This document shows, piece by piece, positions 38,299 to 49,181 of a stretch of 64,000 nucleotides of DNA. The notes beneath the pieces are model-generated. The model saw only the letters and a list, made by a program, of their open reading frames with translations, was not told where the DNA came from and made no database searches. Position numbers and translations under genes: made by a program. The first letter of the stretch is position 1, and each line of letters starts with the position of its first letter. Origin of the DNA: Stentor coeruleus (lineage: Eukaryota > Ciliophora > Heterotrichea > Heterotrichida > Stentoridae); assembly GCA_001970955.1 (NCBI GenBank), contig MPUH01000078.1, forward strand, positions 52,049 through 116,048. Direction: 5' to 3'.

Positions 38299-38995
38299 AA
38301 ATTTATGGTGCAAGAGTTTATCTTCTTTTTCTTTTATGAGTTTCTTGCTTTTATAAAGGAGAATTTCTTATTTCCTTTGCTTTAAGTTTTTTCAATTTTT
38401 TCATTTTTGCTTCTTGGCTCATTCATACATGATTTAACTTTAGAGTTAGATTTTTTTGTCGTTTTACGTTCTAGATAAGGTATTTGCTTGATTTTTAATA
38501 TTTCCTGTCTAGGCAAAAAAATTATGCTTTTTTGATTTTTTAGGAAAACATTTTAATTTGCATGCCGATTAAAAATATGTCTTGGGACTGGTATTTTTAG
38601 TTGGTAGTTGAATTTTTATTAGCATTATTCTAAATATGTAATAGAATATAATTGCAATCAAATGCATGCAAGAAGAATTGAAAAATATAAAATCCTAAAC
38701 ATCAAATATATAAATCAAACATGTTTTAATTTATAAATTTATAGAAAAATATAACTAATCTTTCTTAAAGTACAGTATTTTTTTTAATATCAATAATTCT
38801 AATCTTTCTTCAATTTCTCTTCTCTATATTTGCATATTTTTACAATGACTTATTATAAAAACTCATATTTTACAGTTAGATTTTACTTCAATATCTCATC
38901 TTTATCCTTAAAAAATCAGAGACAATAATATCACAACAATATTGTATGTAATGATTTTCATCAAATTGAATTTATTCTTAGTAATAATAGATTAA
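38299..38995. other. Intergenic, nothing firmly recognised
   Basis: About 0.7 kb, T-rich then AT-rich. On the minus strand a TTGATGA near 38958 is followed about 43 nt later by CTGA, but the spacing is short and no convincing rRNA guide was found, so no snoRNA is called. Confidence 0.55.
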
Positions 38996-39442
38996 TTATT
39001 TATAAAACGATTGGGAAAAACCACTTGGAGTAAAAGTGCCTATTGGTCTACGACGACGTTTTGAATTATTTGTTTCATTATAAGATAAATTTCTTTGATT
39101 TGATGGGAGAGTTGGTGATAAAGGATTGAGAAGTTGTTTTAGGTTTTTAAGGATTGTATCTTTCGATTCAAGTTGCTTTTTGAGTTCTATATTTTCTATT
39201 GAAAGTTGAGTGTTTTGGGTTTGAAATTTGGAAATAAGGGATTTCATTAGGTCATAGTGAAGGTAGATTTTGGAATTTTTGATTAAAAGGGATTCTATTG
39301 ATTGTTTAAGTCTTGCCCGGTCCTCAGATATTACTTCTAAATGACTACGTAGCTCATCTAATTCTTTAATTTGACGCTCTGAGCCTTCATCTATACTGCT
39401 TCGGATACTGTCAAGTAAACCCCAATCTTGATTTTCGATCAT
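38996..39442 (-). CDS. Small coiled-coil protein
   Basis: 148 residues from ATG 39442 (MIENQDWGLLDSIRSSIDEG); an in-frame ATG at 39463 would add seven residues. Residues about 15-110 are a coiled coil rich in Leu, Glu, Ser and Lys. A Pro/Ser/Asn-rich tail contains a KRRRR basic cluster. Not recognised. The opening MIENQDWGLL looks more natural than the hydrophobic MIIAYLI prefix, hence the start chosen. Confidence 0.7.
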   Translation of the reverse strand: MIENQDWGLLDSIRSSIDEGSERQIKELDELRSHLEVISEDRARLKQSIESLLIKNSKIYLHYDLMKSLISKFQTQNTQLSIENIELKKQLESKDTILKNLKQLLNPLSPTLPSNQRNLSYNETNNSKRRRRPIGTFTPSGFSQSFYK

Positions 39443-39882
39443 TATAAGATACGCTATTATCATACATATTAATATGCATTTTATATAAAAACAATGATTT
39501 TTTAATAACTTGATTAAAAGTTAGAAAGTGATAAAATGTTTGAAGATTTATTTTTAGTTGAAAGTTAGGGCAAAGCTTTGTAGTAATCAGGATATTTTTA
39601 TTGTAAATTTATGATATGAAATTTAATATTGTAGTTTGATAAAATTTATTCTGATAGCTGATATTCTTTTAAATATATCTGAAGATGGCAAGCTACCAAG
39701 CATGAGCCAATTATTATTAAATCACTAAATAATAGAATATCATAACTAACATAAACAATATCACATCACAAGCTTAAAAATACTATTTACCACTATACAA
39801 TCCTTAACTCTATTGTCCAAAAAATCATAATTTTCTTTATTAACAAGTGACTTTCTTAATATAACTACATATAAATAATATA
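39443..39882. other. Divergent promoter region
   Basis: 440 bp between the starts of the coiled-coil gene (minus) and the ion channel (plus). AT-rich. A minus-strand frame overlapping the channel's first exon is a shadow. No element recognised. Confidence 0.6.
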
Positions 39883-41751
39883 ATGGAAGGATTAAACTCA
39901 CACAAACCCATATCAGGAAAAATATTTCCCCTTGACACAGAAGAACAAGAAAACCCTGACGAAGAGCGAAGCATGTACGGAAACAAAGCTTTAACATTTC
40001 TCACAGATCCTGAAAAAGTATATTCTAGATAGGTCGAAAATACTACAAAATATCGTCACATGCCTGAATACCAAAATATAAAATTTATTATTTTCCCTGA
40101 TGATACATTAAGAGTTGTTTGGGATATAATCATATTAATACTAATGATATATACTGTTACAATAACACCTTATAGAGTTGCTTTTATTGAAGTTGATACA
40201 CAAACATGGCTTGAAATTGATTATACAATTGATATACTCTTTGGTATTGATGTAGTTTTAAATTGCTTTATGGCGTATTTAAATAATGAAGAAATACTTA
40301 TTATAAACAGATGGGATATATTTAAAACTTATATGAAAACTTGGATGATTTTTGATCTTGTCAGCTGTATTCCATTTCAATTGATTTTTCAATCTTCGGG
40401 ATGGGGGACAATTTTAAGATTATCTAAACTCCCAAGGTTGTATCGTTTGATAAAAATAGTGAAACTTGTTCGTTTGATTAAAGTTCTTAAGAATCGTAAT
40501 AAAGTTTTAAGTTGTTTAGAGTGCTTTTCAAAGCTTAGTGTTGGTATGGAAAGATTGATATATTTTACACTGTGTATTTTGGTAATTTGTCATTTGTTTG
40601 CTTGCATTTTGTATTTTGTATCAAGGTTTAATAGTGACAATGTTAATAATTGGGTGTTTAAATATGGGATTGATGATCTAAGCCTTGAAGAAAAATACTT
40701 AGTTAGTGTGTATTGGACTGTGACAACTTTGTGCACAATCGGATATGGGGATATTACTCCAGCATGCGATTTGGAAAGAGGAGTTGTTATATTCATCGAA
40801 CTAGCTGGGGTGTTTTTTTACTCCTATACCATAGGTACTATAACATCTCTCATGGCCGACATGGATAAAAAAAAATCCAAACTCGATGCCAAAATTGTAG
40901 TCTTACAAGAAATCTCCACAAAATACAACCTCCCTCGAAGGTTTTACGAAAAACTAAAATTCGCCCTAGAATACAACGAACTCATGCTAAACAAAGAACG
41001 AAGTGAAATGATCACGAACCTACCAAAAAAATTAGCCCTTCAACTAAATCTTGTAATGAATAAAAGTTTGATAGACAATAACACATTCTTACAACTTAAA
41101 CCATTAAAATTTATCACATCAATCATAGATTTTTTACGTCCACTAAAAGTAAAACAAAAAGAAGTGATTTATCACAAAGGAGAATTATCCGAAGAGATGT
41201 TTTTAATAAAATCAGGAGAAATTGTCTTTTATGAAGAATTTAACAAAATTCATATTGAGTATTTTAATATAGGTGAAGGTGGTTATTTTGGCCATGTAGA
41301 TATTTTTCTTAATGAAATAAGAAAAACTAATGCTAAAGCTGTAAGACCAAGCGAACTTTATACTTTGACTCGTGAAGAACTGTTTCAAAATGTTTTGGCT
41401 TATTTTGAAGATATAAAATTTGAAATGATAGATGAAGCTAATCAACATGAAGAAATACTTAAAAAATTAAAAGATGAAGCTATAGGTAAGTTTAAACAGG
41501 AAAGTCGTTCTAGTTATGATGTATCTGAAATGCAAAAAGATAGTAATCAAAATTTTCTTACTGATTTGAATAGGAAAGGGAGGAGAAAAGTTGCACTTAA
41601 TACTTTGGCACCAACATCTAGGGCTATGTTAGATGATGTTGATGATGATTCAATTAATTATTTGAGATTAGAAATAGAAAAGCTTACTAAAACTATTGTA
41701 GAGCTTGAAGATAAGTATTTAAGAAATAATGCATCAAGAAATGAAAGCTAA
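39883..41751 (+). CDS. Voltage-gated K+ channel with cyclic-nucleotide-binding-like domain (CNG/HCN/EAG type)
   Basis: 617 residues in two exons, 39883-40017 and 40033-41751, joined by removing a 15-nt intron. S1 starts at VVWDIIILILMIY. S4 is strongly basic (LRLSKLPRLYRLIKIVKLVRLIK). The pore loop is VYWTVTTLCTIGYGD, with the K+-selectivity GYGD at about 282. S6, a C-linker and a cyclic-nucleotide-binding fold follow (about 420-520; GEIVFYEEF, EGGYFGHVDIF). In the phosphate-binding cassette the family's FGE reads FGH, so ligand binding is doubtful. A short coiled coil (about 590-612) may help tetramerise. Ciliates carry many such channels for membrane excitability and ciliary control. Exon 1 adds an acidic cytosolic N-terminus. 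Confidence 0.93.
40018..40032 (+). other. 15-nt spliceosomal intron
   Basis: GTATATTCTAGATAG. It ends in an in-frame TAG. Removing it joins the upstream ATG frame from 39883 to the channel body without a frame change. A10 of the 15 bases sits in the shared CYANNTAG 3' octamer. Confidence 0.88.
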
Positions 41752-42012
41752 TAGTTTATGATCTTTGTTTTTCTATCATTTTTTAATAAAATCATTATTT
41801 TTGTTTTAATAAATACTTTGATGGTGTATATAATATTTTGAATAACAGACGAAAAAAGTGTTTTAAAAATTATGAATGTATCAAGGTAATAAATTTTTAT
41901 ATTTTTCCTTCTTCCACCATATTTTAAAACAAAAAATTTCCATCAACTCCTAAAAATCCTCATCACAAACTTCAAAAAAAAGCCTAATTTTTTATTGAAT
42001 AAAATTACCTAA

Positions 42013-42747
42013 TTAAGGGGCAGCAAGTATAATAGCTGGTTCACCTTCAGGATCGCTGATATAGAAAGTTTCAGGATCAAACACTTCTCCCATAAAGTAA
42101 TCCTCAACCATCATGCTCCACTCAAAGTTCTCAGGTTTTCTTTCAGGTGGCGGGTTATTATATTCAGGAGGATAATTGACGAAAGGTCCATAAACAGTCA
42201 TTTCATCATGATTCCTATCCTCATAAAGTTCCGAAAGCACAAAATACTCAAAGCCAATATCAAGCATTGCATGTTGGGCAACTTCTCCATCATTCATAAC
42301 CCCAAGAGCCCATTTAAGCATATAAGGTCTTTCTTTGACTAAATCTGTGTCAAAAAGATCTCCAGTTACAAGTTTTCTATGTAAAGAATAGATCATATGA
42401 GAACCATATTGAATTGTCAAGGTCTCTAAAATATCTGAAGTACCTCCAAGTAACTCATCTGAAACTGGGTTTCCTTCATGATCTAAGAAATAATCTTGAT
42501 ATTTTTGCTCACTTCTTACTAGAATGTAATAATCAGCTTCAAAACTGTTTCTGGCCCATTTAACATCTTGAATGGCAAAACCAATCCAGTCATAAGGGTC
42601 TATTACACTCATAGGAATCCACCACTCAAATTTGACTTCGTCTTCGGCTGGGAAAAAGTATTTCATTTGCATTCCACGAGGGAGGTACTCAACCATTCCA
42701 TGAGCTGATAAGGCGATTAGTGTTATAACAAAGACACACTTATTCAT
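42013..42747 (-). CDS. Secreted DOMON-like domain protein
   Basis: 244 residues. The N-terminus MNKCVFVITLIALSAHG is a signal peptide. Residues about 25-175 resemble a DOMON beta-sandwich (heme/sugar-binding family): a Trp-rich first strand (EVKFEWWIP), the DWIGFAIQD strand, EADYYILVR, and a late strand HMIYSLHRKLVTGD of the type seen before the last DOMON strands. The C-terminal part is acidic and Pro-rich (YGPFVNYPPEYNNPPPERK). No transmembrane anchor, so it is probably secreted or luminal. Ligand unknown. The assignment rests on pattern, not search. Confidence 0.72.
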   Translation of the reverse strand: MNKCVFVITLIALSAHGMVEYLPRGMQMKYFFPAEDEVKFEWWIPMSVIDPYDWIGFAIQDVKWARNSFEADYYILVRSEQKYQDYFLDHEGNPVSDELLGGTSDILETLTIQYGSHMIYSLHRKLVTGDLFDTDLVKERPYMLKWALGVMNDGEVAQHAMLDIGFEYFVLSELYEDRNHDEMTVYGPFVNYPPEYNNPPPERKPENFEWSMMVEDYFMGEVFDPETFYISDPEGEPAIILAAP

Positions 42748-42835
42748 TATGACCGTTTTTAAGTTATATGGTATAAGTGAAAGGATTATTTATTATGAGT
42801 GTATATAGTGATTATTAGATTTTATGTAAGGGATT

Positions 42836-44770
42836 TCAATATTGATAAGGCTTTTTCCTGTATCCAGGGGTTAAGTTTCGGGTCTTGAAGAGTATTCTGT
42901 CGTTTGAGTTTTTCCCATAATAATCCCCAAGCACACTTTGTATAAGTAATGGCAAATCTGAGTATTTTACCACATCTTTATTATAATTCAGGTTTTGTTT
43001 TCTATCGCATTCATTTTGCCTAATCTGTTTTTGGAACATCTGCTTCTCAGGTCGGTGTCCCAGATTAAACTCTATAAACGAGGGTAAAGTTGGTGGTACA
43101 GTATTAGCATCCTCAAATTTCACACAAGGGAACTGAGTATAATCAATAACACTAGGTTTTTTTGATGGTATTTGAGAAAGCCTATCAAATACATTCAAAA
43201 TTTTTATTGACTTATCTGAATCTTTATATTCTCTTTGATCTTTTGTGGCAATTTGAGTATTGCATGTTCTTGATTGTCTAACACTTATAGTCTTTGTTTC
43301 AATTTGCTGATATTTTATTTCAGGTGCTACAGGTCTAACACTAACTGGGCTTTTTTTCTCAAATCTCTTTTTAGCTTTACCACCAGTCCATTCTTCCCAA
43401 AGTTCACATGAGGTTTCTATAAACTTTTGATATTTCTCCAGATTGTTTTTTTCAAAGATTTTCGTATATCCGCCAAGGTGTTTTTGTTCCCATTTTTCTC
43501 TTTTAACCTGGGCTTTTAGAATTTCAGATTGTTTTTTTTCTTTATTTTTATTACAGCTTTTCGTTATCGACCTTTCTAATATTTCACGTTTTTGTTTGTT
43601 GGTGTAATTAAGTCGATTTTCAGTGTTTATGTTTAATAATTCTAAAGCTTCAGAAATTACTTCAAATTTTATTTTCCAATCCAATGGAGAATCTGTACTA
43701 AAAGAAGGTGAATGATTAACTTCTAAAAGCCATGGTTTAAGCTTATGGTCTAATATTATATCAAACCCAAGCAATTCAAAACACATCCCATTATATGGAT
43801 CATCAGGTTGACAAGCTTTATACGTATGGGCAAGTGAAGGTTGTACGGCACATAATGTTTTAATAATAATATCTTTAATCCTCTCCCATAATTTTACTGT
43901 ATCATACCCCATCTCTGCTATTTGTGCAAAAGTCGAAGTTAAACTCCTCTTATGCCCAACATTATCAACTTTCGGATCTTCATTAAATATAAAATTCTCA
44001 CTATTTTTATTTATAGCATAATTTGTCAAATGCATACATTGTTTAGATAAATTCTGTGATGTCGGTTTTACATAATTTTCTGTAGCAAAACGTGCAAGAC
44101 CTTCTTTATGTAAATAAATCCTTAACGGATCACATCCAGCAACTAATACATAAATCCTCAAATCAAACTTTAAATTATCAATCAAAAATGGCCTATGTAG
44201 ATATTCTTGAACCACATATCGATCATCTAAATTGAAATCATCAATTTTTTTTGTAAGGAAAATCCCACGTCCTTGACAACTTGCTTCAGGTTTTACAATA
44301 AAAACTTTATTCTGTTTTTTACCATTAAACTGCATAACAAGGTCAGAATATTCAGCAGGGATTAACCAAGTTCTAGGGAAAAAGTTGTAGTCTTTTGGGA
44401 AAACTTTTCTGATTCGGTTGAGGTTTTTGGCTAGGTAGTTTTTTCGGGCTAAGGCGTACATGCCAGGAAAATGGTTGATTTTTTGAAATGGCTTCATTTT
44501 TGCAAGTTTTTCTGGTTGCACTGCTGCATCGGTCCAGAAGACGTCCCAGTTGTCGTCGTCTTCTTTTTTTGTTAGCCTCCACTTGAAAAATTTGCCAACT
44601 TTCTTGACGACTGCGTATTTGGTTAAAGAAACATTCATTACTATTTTTCTGACTGGGTTTTTTTTTGTTTTTAAAGGACTTTGGGGCTCTTCTTCAGTTT
44701 CTTCACTTTGTTCGATTTCTGCGTTAATTGTTGTGTCCTCTTCTTCGTGAATCCAGGCTTCATCGTCCAT
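42836..44770 (-). CDS. Tubulin tyrosine ligase-like protein (TTLL, probable polyglutamylase)
   Basis: 644 residues from ATG 44770 (MDDEAWIHEEED). TTLL enzymes add glutamate (or Tyr/Gly) chains to tubulin tails on axonemes and cortical microtubules. The ATP-grasp core is clear: FPRTWLIPAEYSDLV, then the ATP-binding KPEASCQGRGIFLTKK at about 160, VVQEYLHRPFLID, FDLRIYVLV at about 205, the metal/ATP segment CMHLTNYAINK at about 245 and FELLGFDIILD...PWLLEVNHSPS at about 335. These features fit the TTLL6/13-like glutamylase branch. The last 240 residues are basic and disordered, probably microtubule binding. Ends in TGA. Confidence 0.93.
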   Translation of the reverse strand: MDDEAWIHEEEDTTINAEIEQSEETEEEPQSPLKTKKNPVRKIVMNVSLTKYAVVKKVGKFFKWRLTKKEDDDNWDVFWTDAAVQPEKLAKMKPFQKINHFPGMYALARKNYLAKNLNRIRKVFPKDYNFFPRTWLIPAEYSDLVMQFNGKKQNKVFIVKPEASCQGRGIFLTKKIDDFNLDDRYVVQEYLHRPFLIDNLKFDLRIYVLVAGCDPLRIYLHKEGLARFATENYVKPTSQNLSKQCMHLTNYAINKNSENFIFNEDPKVDNVGHKRSLTSTFAQIAEMGYDTVKLWERIKDIIIKTLCAVQPSLAHTYKACQPDDPYNGMCFELLGFDIILDHKLKPWLLEVNHSPSFSTDSPLDWKIKFEVISEALELLNINTENRLNYTNKQKREILERSITKSCNKNKEKKQSEILKAQVKREKWEQKHLGGYTKIFEKNNLEKYQKFIETSCELWEEWTGGKAKKRFEKKSPVSVRPVAPEIKYQQIETKTISVRQSRTCNTQIATKDQREYKDSDKSIKILNVFDRLSQIPSKKPSVIDYTQFPCVKFEDANTVPPTLPSFIEFNLGHRPEKQMFQKQIRQNECDRKQNLNYNKDVVKYSDLPLLIQSVLGDYYGKNSNDRILFKTRNLTPGYRKKPYQY

Positions 44771-46008
44771 ATCTAACAATTATTTTTATATCTAATACCA
44801 TAGTTTTCTTTATAACTCCTCGGCTAATTAAAATTCACCAATTATTTCAAAAGTATATAAAATGCTGATTTTTTTATAACTTTAGAATATGTATTTGTTT
44901 ATTTTTATACTAGTTTTTATATATTGGCGCTAGATGTATGAAGAGATTTTGGGATTAAGTCATCTTTAAAATCTTGGAGGTTATGATATGTGAGGATATG
45001 CTTTTAAATTTATAAGAGATGGTTTTTATTTCAGGAATGCTAGATTTTATATTAAAGTCGGGAGGATATGCTTGAGATCGTATTCTTTGATTGTGAGGAA
45101 TCTAATAGGATAATGAATTTACCTAAAGATTTTCTCGAAAGTTTTCCCTGTAATAAACTTTTGTATCATAAAATCCTTCGTTTCTAGGTGTAAATATTTT
45201 TGAGAGCTATAAAGATTTAAGTTTCATCTCACTTTTTTTAGCATATCTTGTAAGAAGTAAAAAATATCATCAAATTTTAAGACACATATTTTCTCTTCAA
45301 AGTAATAATATATATCCCTAATAATTATAAAATTAGTACAAATTGTATGAAATATCATAAATGTATCAATAAGATTAAATTCTTCTGCATAGCTAAATCG
45401 CATTTCAATATTTCTCCATTTTTAACTATTAAGCATTCATTAGTAAAAAAAACCACCAGTTCATTTCATCGGCAACTTTAGGCTTTTTATTATGAAAAGA
45501 CTTACAAAAAGTATTGCATTGTTACTAGTAATTCTAACAATTCAAACTTTTTTCTATTCTGGATAACTTATAACAAAGTGATTTTTTTCTGAGCATGAGT
45601 TCTGAGTATTTTCTTAATTTTTTTGGTTCTCCTTTGCAAGAGTAAAGATAATAAAGGAAAAATTATGGAAGGAGAACTTAATTTAAATATATACCATGAA
45701 TAATATTAATATCTTGTCCAAAGTACCTTAATATATTAAATCAAACTTTTGCTAATGAAGAATATATATTGTATAAGTATTTAGATCTTAATAAAAAGAC
45801 CTTTTGATGAACTTTCTTATTGATATATTAATTACCAATAATACAATGACTATATCAGAAATACCTAGATATGATGATATGCTTAAATATTTTAAGTTCC
45901 ACATTATATTCTCTATTTTCACAAAGTATAAACCTTCACATAATAAATTACTAATAAACATATTCCTATCATAAAAATTAGCCTGGTGAAATATACTTTT
46001 TATTTTCA
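44771..46008. other. Long divergent intergenic region
   Basis: 1.24 kb between the TTLL start (minus) and the RING gene start (plus). Two short plus-strand frames look faintly coding: about 40 codons from ATG 45069, and 24 codons from about 45492 with a hydrophobic signal-like sequence. Neither can be extended by a consensus 15/16-nt intron. They may be gene remnants or noise. No RNA gene found. Confidence 0.5.
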
Positions 46009-47058
46009 ATGGAAATATTCAAAGGAAAAATCAACATAGGGATGATCTTCTATGCTTTAGTGTTCCTGAATATTATCGCTTGGATTTTTTTAATCATCCC
46101 AGTCCTTATAAAAAGTGGCCTTACTCATGCCCTAAAGCAATTAAGTTCAAGTCCTTTTTGTATCTTTGTCTCATTCAGTTTATTTTGTTCGATTTTTTCA
46201 TTGACAATATTCTTATCACAAATTATCACGTATATTTTTTTAGGGGGACTAACTTTATCTGATAAACGTAATATCTTTAAAAGTTTCCTAATAGACAATT
46301 CAATATTGCAAGTAGTCCTTATAATTTTAAGATGTCCAAATCCTAATTCAATTGAAGGATTATTATGGGCTATTGTGTATTCTAATTATGCATGCATAAA
46401 AGGCATGTGTTTAATAATCAGCCTGCGAATAAACGAAAACAATTTGAAAAACCTGAGTCCTTTCATAAAAATGTTAATATTTTCAACTATTTCCATCTTA
46501 TTACTTAACTTAAAGATATTCGCTGGTATTGGGTTTTGGAATACTTTACTTCTTAACTTTGACGCTATAATAATACTAAAACTCTTAATACAATCATATT
46601 ATACCATATGCTTACAAAATAAAATCCCTGCTCTTACTGATAAAATCTTAGAAATATTCGACTCTGCTCTTATGATATCTAAATGGCTACACCTTGAATT
46701 TTCAAATGGTGGGATGACAAGTTTAAACCCATTAGAATTTATTGTATTAGTAAAACTTCAAGAACATTGTTTAATAATCTCAAAGCAAATCAAACAGTAT
46801 TTCCAATTCAAAGATTCAATTAAACAATTTAATGATATGTTTCCATATATCCCTAAAGATGAAATAAATATATTAGGCGAAGAAAAATGTTGTATTTGTT
46901 GGGATTTATTAAACGCTGAAAAATGTTGTAGGCTGAACTGTGGACATGTTCTTCATGCTGAATGTGTTTGGAAATATATGACTAAAAGTATTGATAGAAA
47001 ATGCCCAATGTGTAGGAAAATATTTATTCCTTTAGGGGTTAGATATAATATGAAATAA
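46009..47058 (+). CDS. Multi-pass membrane RING-finger E3 ubiquitin ligase
   Basis: 349 residues. About five to six hydrophobic helices occupy 10-215 (for example FYALVFLNIIAWIFLIIPVLI and MLIFSTISILLLNL). A cytosolic C-terminal C3H2C3 RING lies at about 296-338: CCICWDLLNAEKCC...NCGHVLHAECVWKYM...CPMC, with His-His in the centre (RING-H2). This layout is like Hrd1/gp78 ER-associated degradation ligases, but the sequence is divergent and no orthology is claimed. Expected to ubiquitinate membrane or ER substrates. Start ATG 46009; stop TAA. Confidence 0.88.
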   Translation: MEIFKGKINIGMIFYALVFLNIIAWIFLIIPVLIKSGLTHALKQLSSSPFCIFVSFSLFCSIFSLTIFLSQIITYIFLGGLTLSDKRNIFKSFLIDNSILQVVLIILRCPNPNSIEGLLWAIVYSNYACIKGMCLIISLRINENNLKNLSPFIKMLIFSTISILLLNLKIFAGIGFWNTLLLNFDAIIILKLLIQSYYTICLQNKIPALTDKILEIFDSALMISKWLHLEFSNGGMTSLNPLEFIVLVKLQEHCLIISKQIKQYFQFKDSIKQFNDMFPYIPKDEINILGEEKCCICWDLLNAEKCCRLNCGHVLHAECVWKYMTKSIDRKCPMCRKIFIPLGVRYNMK

Positions 47059-47127
47059 TTTATTAGTTTTACATATAAAGTTTTCTTAACATAAATTACG
47101 CTTTTGAACACAAGTGCCCATTATTAA

Positions 47128-47943
47128 TTATCCTAAACTAGGGAAGTCCTTCATATCAAGAGGATTTGGGGGTCTCTGATCATTTTTCTTTTGTTCATAT
47201 CCTCTTTTTTCTCCATCTTTCCTATCACCTCTTCCACTTCTTCCTTCTCCTCTTCCACCTCTTCCCTCTCCTCTTCCTCTTCCTTCACCTCTTCCACCTC
47301 TACCTCTTCCTCCTCTACCTCTTCTTTCAACTCCTATCTTAAAGTTCAAATAAGTTTCTTTTTCAGCTTGTTTTTCTTTTGATTCATCTTTTTCTTCTTC
47401 AACTTCTTCTTCTTGAGCTTTAGGTTCATAAAATTCAGAAAAAGTTATAAAATCAGGCTTTGGAGGTTCAACTGATGCTAAAACTTCTTCTTTTGATTCT
47501 TGTTCTTTAGTTTCATTTGGTTCATTTTCTTTTATATCCTTTTTTTCATCAGTTGTCCATGAAGCTTCAGGTTCAACTTTAGTGTCTTGTTCAGGATTTC
47601 CCCATCCATGAGAACCTGCACCTTCTTTGGATATTTCTTTTCCTCGACCTGTACGAGATTTGCGATCATTTTTTACTGGTTTGTCTTCTTTTTTTGTGTG
47701 TCTGGCTTCCTTTTGTCCTTCTGGCACTGGGTTTTCAGCTGCAGGTTTTTTGTTGCTGGGCTTTTTCGCTTGGCCTTCAGGTTTTTCTGGAGTTTTTTTC
47801 GATTCAGTTGGCTTTGACTGAGAAGAAGCTGATGCGCCTTGGGCAACTTTGGCAGGTTTAGCTACTTTGGCTGCTTTAACGAGAGCTACTTCATCTTGCT
47901 CTTCATCTTCTAGAAGAGTAAATATATTGCCTACTCGGGCCAT
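47128..47943 (-). CDS. SERBP1: SERBP1/HABP4/Stm1-family ribosome-associated RNA-binding protein
   Basis: 271 residues. Stm1/SERBP1 proteins sit in the mRNA channel of idle 80S ribosomes and protect them in dormancy. Family marks are the N-terminal NIFTLLEDEEQD (Stm1-N-like FDLLGDDE), an Ala/Lys/Pro-rich stretch, and the HABP4 signature KSRTGRGKEISKEGAGSHGWG at about 95-115. An acidic region with FITFSEFYEPKAQEEE follows, then a C-terminal RGG box (about 205-250) of repeated Gly-Arg, and the end DMKDFPSLG. The protein is highly charged and probably disordered alone. Start ATG 47943. Confidence 0.92.
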   Translation of the reverse strand: MARVGNIFTLLEDEEQDEVALVKAAKVAKPAKVAQGASASSQSKPTESKKTPEKPEGQAKKPSNKKPAAENPVPEGQKEARHTKKEDKPVKNDRKSRTGRGKEISKEGAGSHGWGNPEQDTKVEPEASWTTDEKKDIKENEPNETKEQESKEEVLASVEPPKPDFITFSEFYEPKAQEEEVEEEKDESKEKQAEKETYLNFKIGVERRGRGGRGRGGRGEGRGRGEGRGGRGEGRSGRGDRKDGEKRGYEQKKNDQRPPNPLDMKDFPSLG

Positions 47944-49181
47944 TTATTATCAACCATGATTAGAACTTTGTTGAACTAGAGAATTTATGTAAAGTTTTTG
48001 TTGAGGGTATATGGGTTTATGATAGGTTTAAGGTAGAGATTTGGTTGTTGAATTAAAATAATTGGGTGAAACATTGTGGAACTGGAAGGATTAAGATTTG
48101 ATTAGGATTTGAGAAATACTTGGAAGATTGGATGATGATGATGATTGAAGGGAAAATCTTTTGTGAAGAAAGATTTTGGAAGAAGGGATGGTAAATATAA
48201 GGTTATTAAAGTTATTTAATGTGTGTTTATAGATATTTTGTTATGTTAGATTGAGTGAGGTGAGATGTTGCTGTTTAAGTGATTGATTAGGAATATTTTA
48301 TGTGTGAGAGGCTATTTTTAAACTAGAAATTGTATTAGTATTTTTTACATTTTATACAAATAATGATTTCAATGTTTGTGCTTTACTTAAAATTTTTATA
48401 ACAATGAAATTATGTTTTTGTTTAAAATTTTTTACATTGTCTGTATTTTTGTTTATGTTATTTATTGGTATTGGAATTGTAATGATTATATAAATTTTGA
48501 TATATTTTAATGTAGTTATGCTTAGCTTATTTTCTTCAAAATGTTGTTTAGTGTATTGGAATTTAGATTTATTTGATTAAAGATATATATAGGATATTTA
48601 AGTTTTTAAGGTAATTTGCATTAGGATTGATGTGTGATAAAGTTTGATGTATCAAGATTTTTATTAAAAAAGGTGCTTAAGTAGAAAGCTTTTAGAATTA
48701 AAGTGAGGCATAAATATTCGCTTCTAAGATAAAAGAAATTTACTTATAAGGAAAAGTTAATTATTTTTAATGTGAATTATTTCAGTTTAGGCATTTAATA
48801 GGCTCTCTCAATTGTAAAATTTATGTAAATCTTTTTATCTATATATTATTAGTTTATAAATCATAAAGGGTAATATTCCAATAAATAGATTAGCCTAAAT
48901 CATAAGTCCCATATGAAATATCTTAAAATAAGATATTTTTATTCAATCTCTATACTTACCATATCAACTTCACAAGTATCCTATCAGAAATAACTTATAA
49001 AATTTAACATAATTTATCTATAAAGTCTTTCTAATTTCAATCTTGAAAACAAGAGCAAAATTTTTATTTCATAGCCGAAACCAAGTAAAAAAATTTATCA
49101 CAGTATTTTCCATAATTAATCTTTATAAAATTTGGCAGTTTAATTACACAAAAAGCAATTCCACACAAGCTAATTAGATTA
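47944..49181. other. Intergenic, nothing recognised
   Basis: 1.24 kb between two minus-strand genes. G/T-rich on the plus strand near the SERBP1 start (to about 48300), then AT-rich. C- and D-like boxes near 48785-48870 do not form a convincing snoRNA. Confidence 0.55.

Noticed and set aside
38915-38960. Minus-strand TTGATGA and CTGA pair
   Set aside because: Only about 43 nt apart, no internal boxes, and no convincing rRNA complement.
39761-39997. 78-codon minus-strand frame overlapping the channel's first exon
   Set aside because: Antisense to exon 1 of the potassium channel, whose splice and continuity are well supported.
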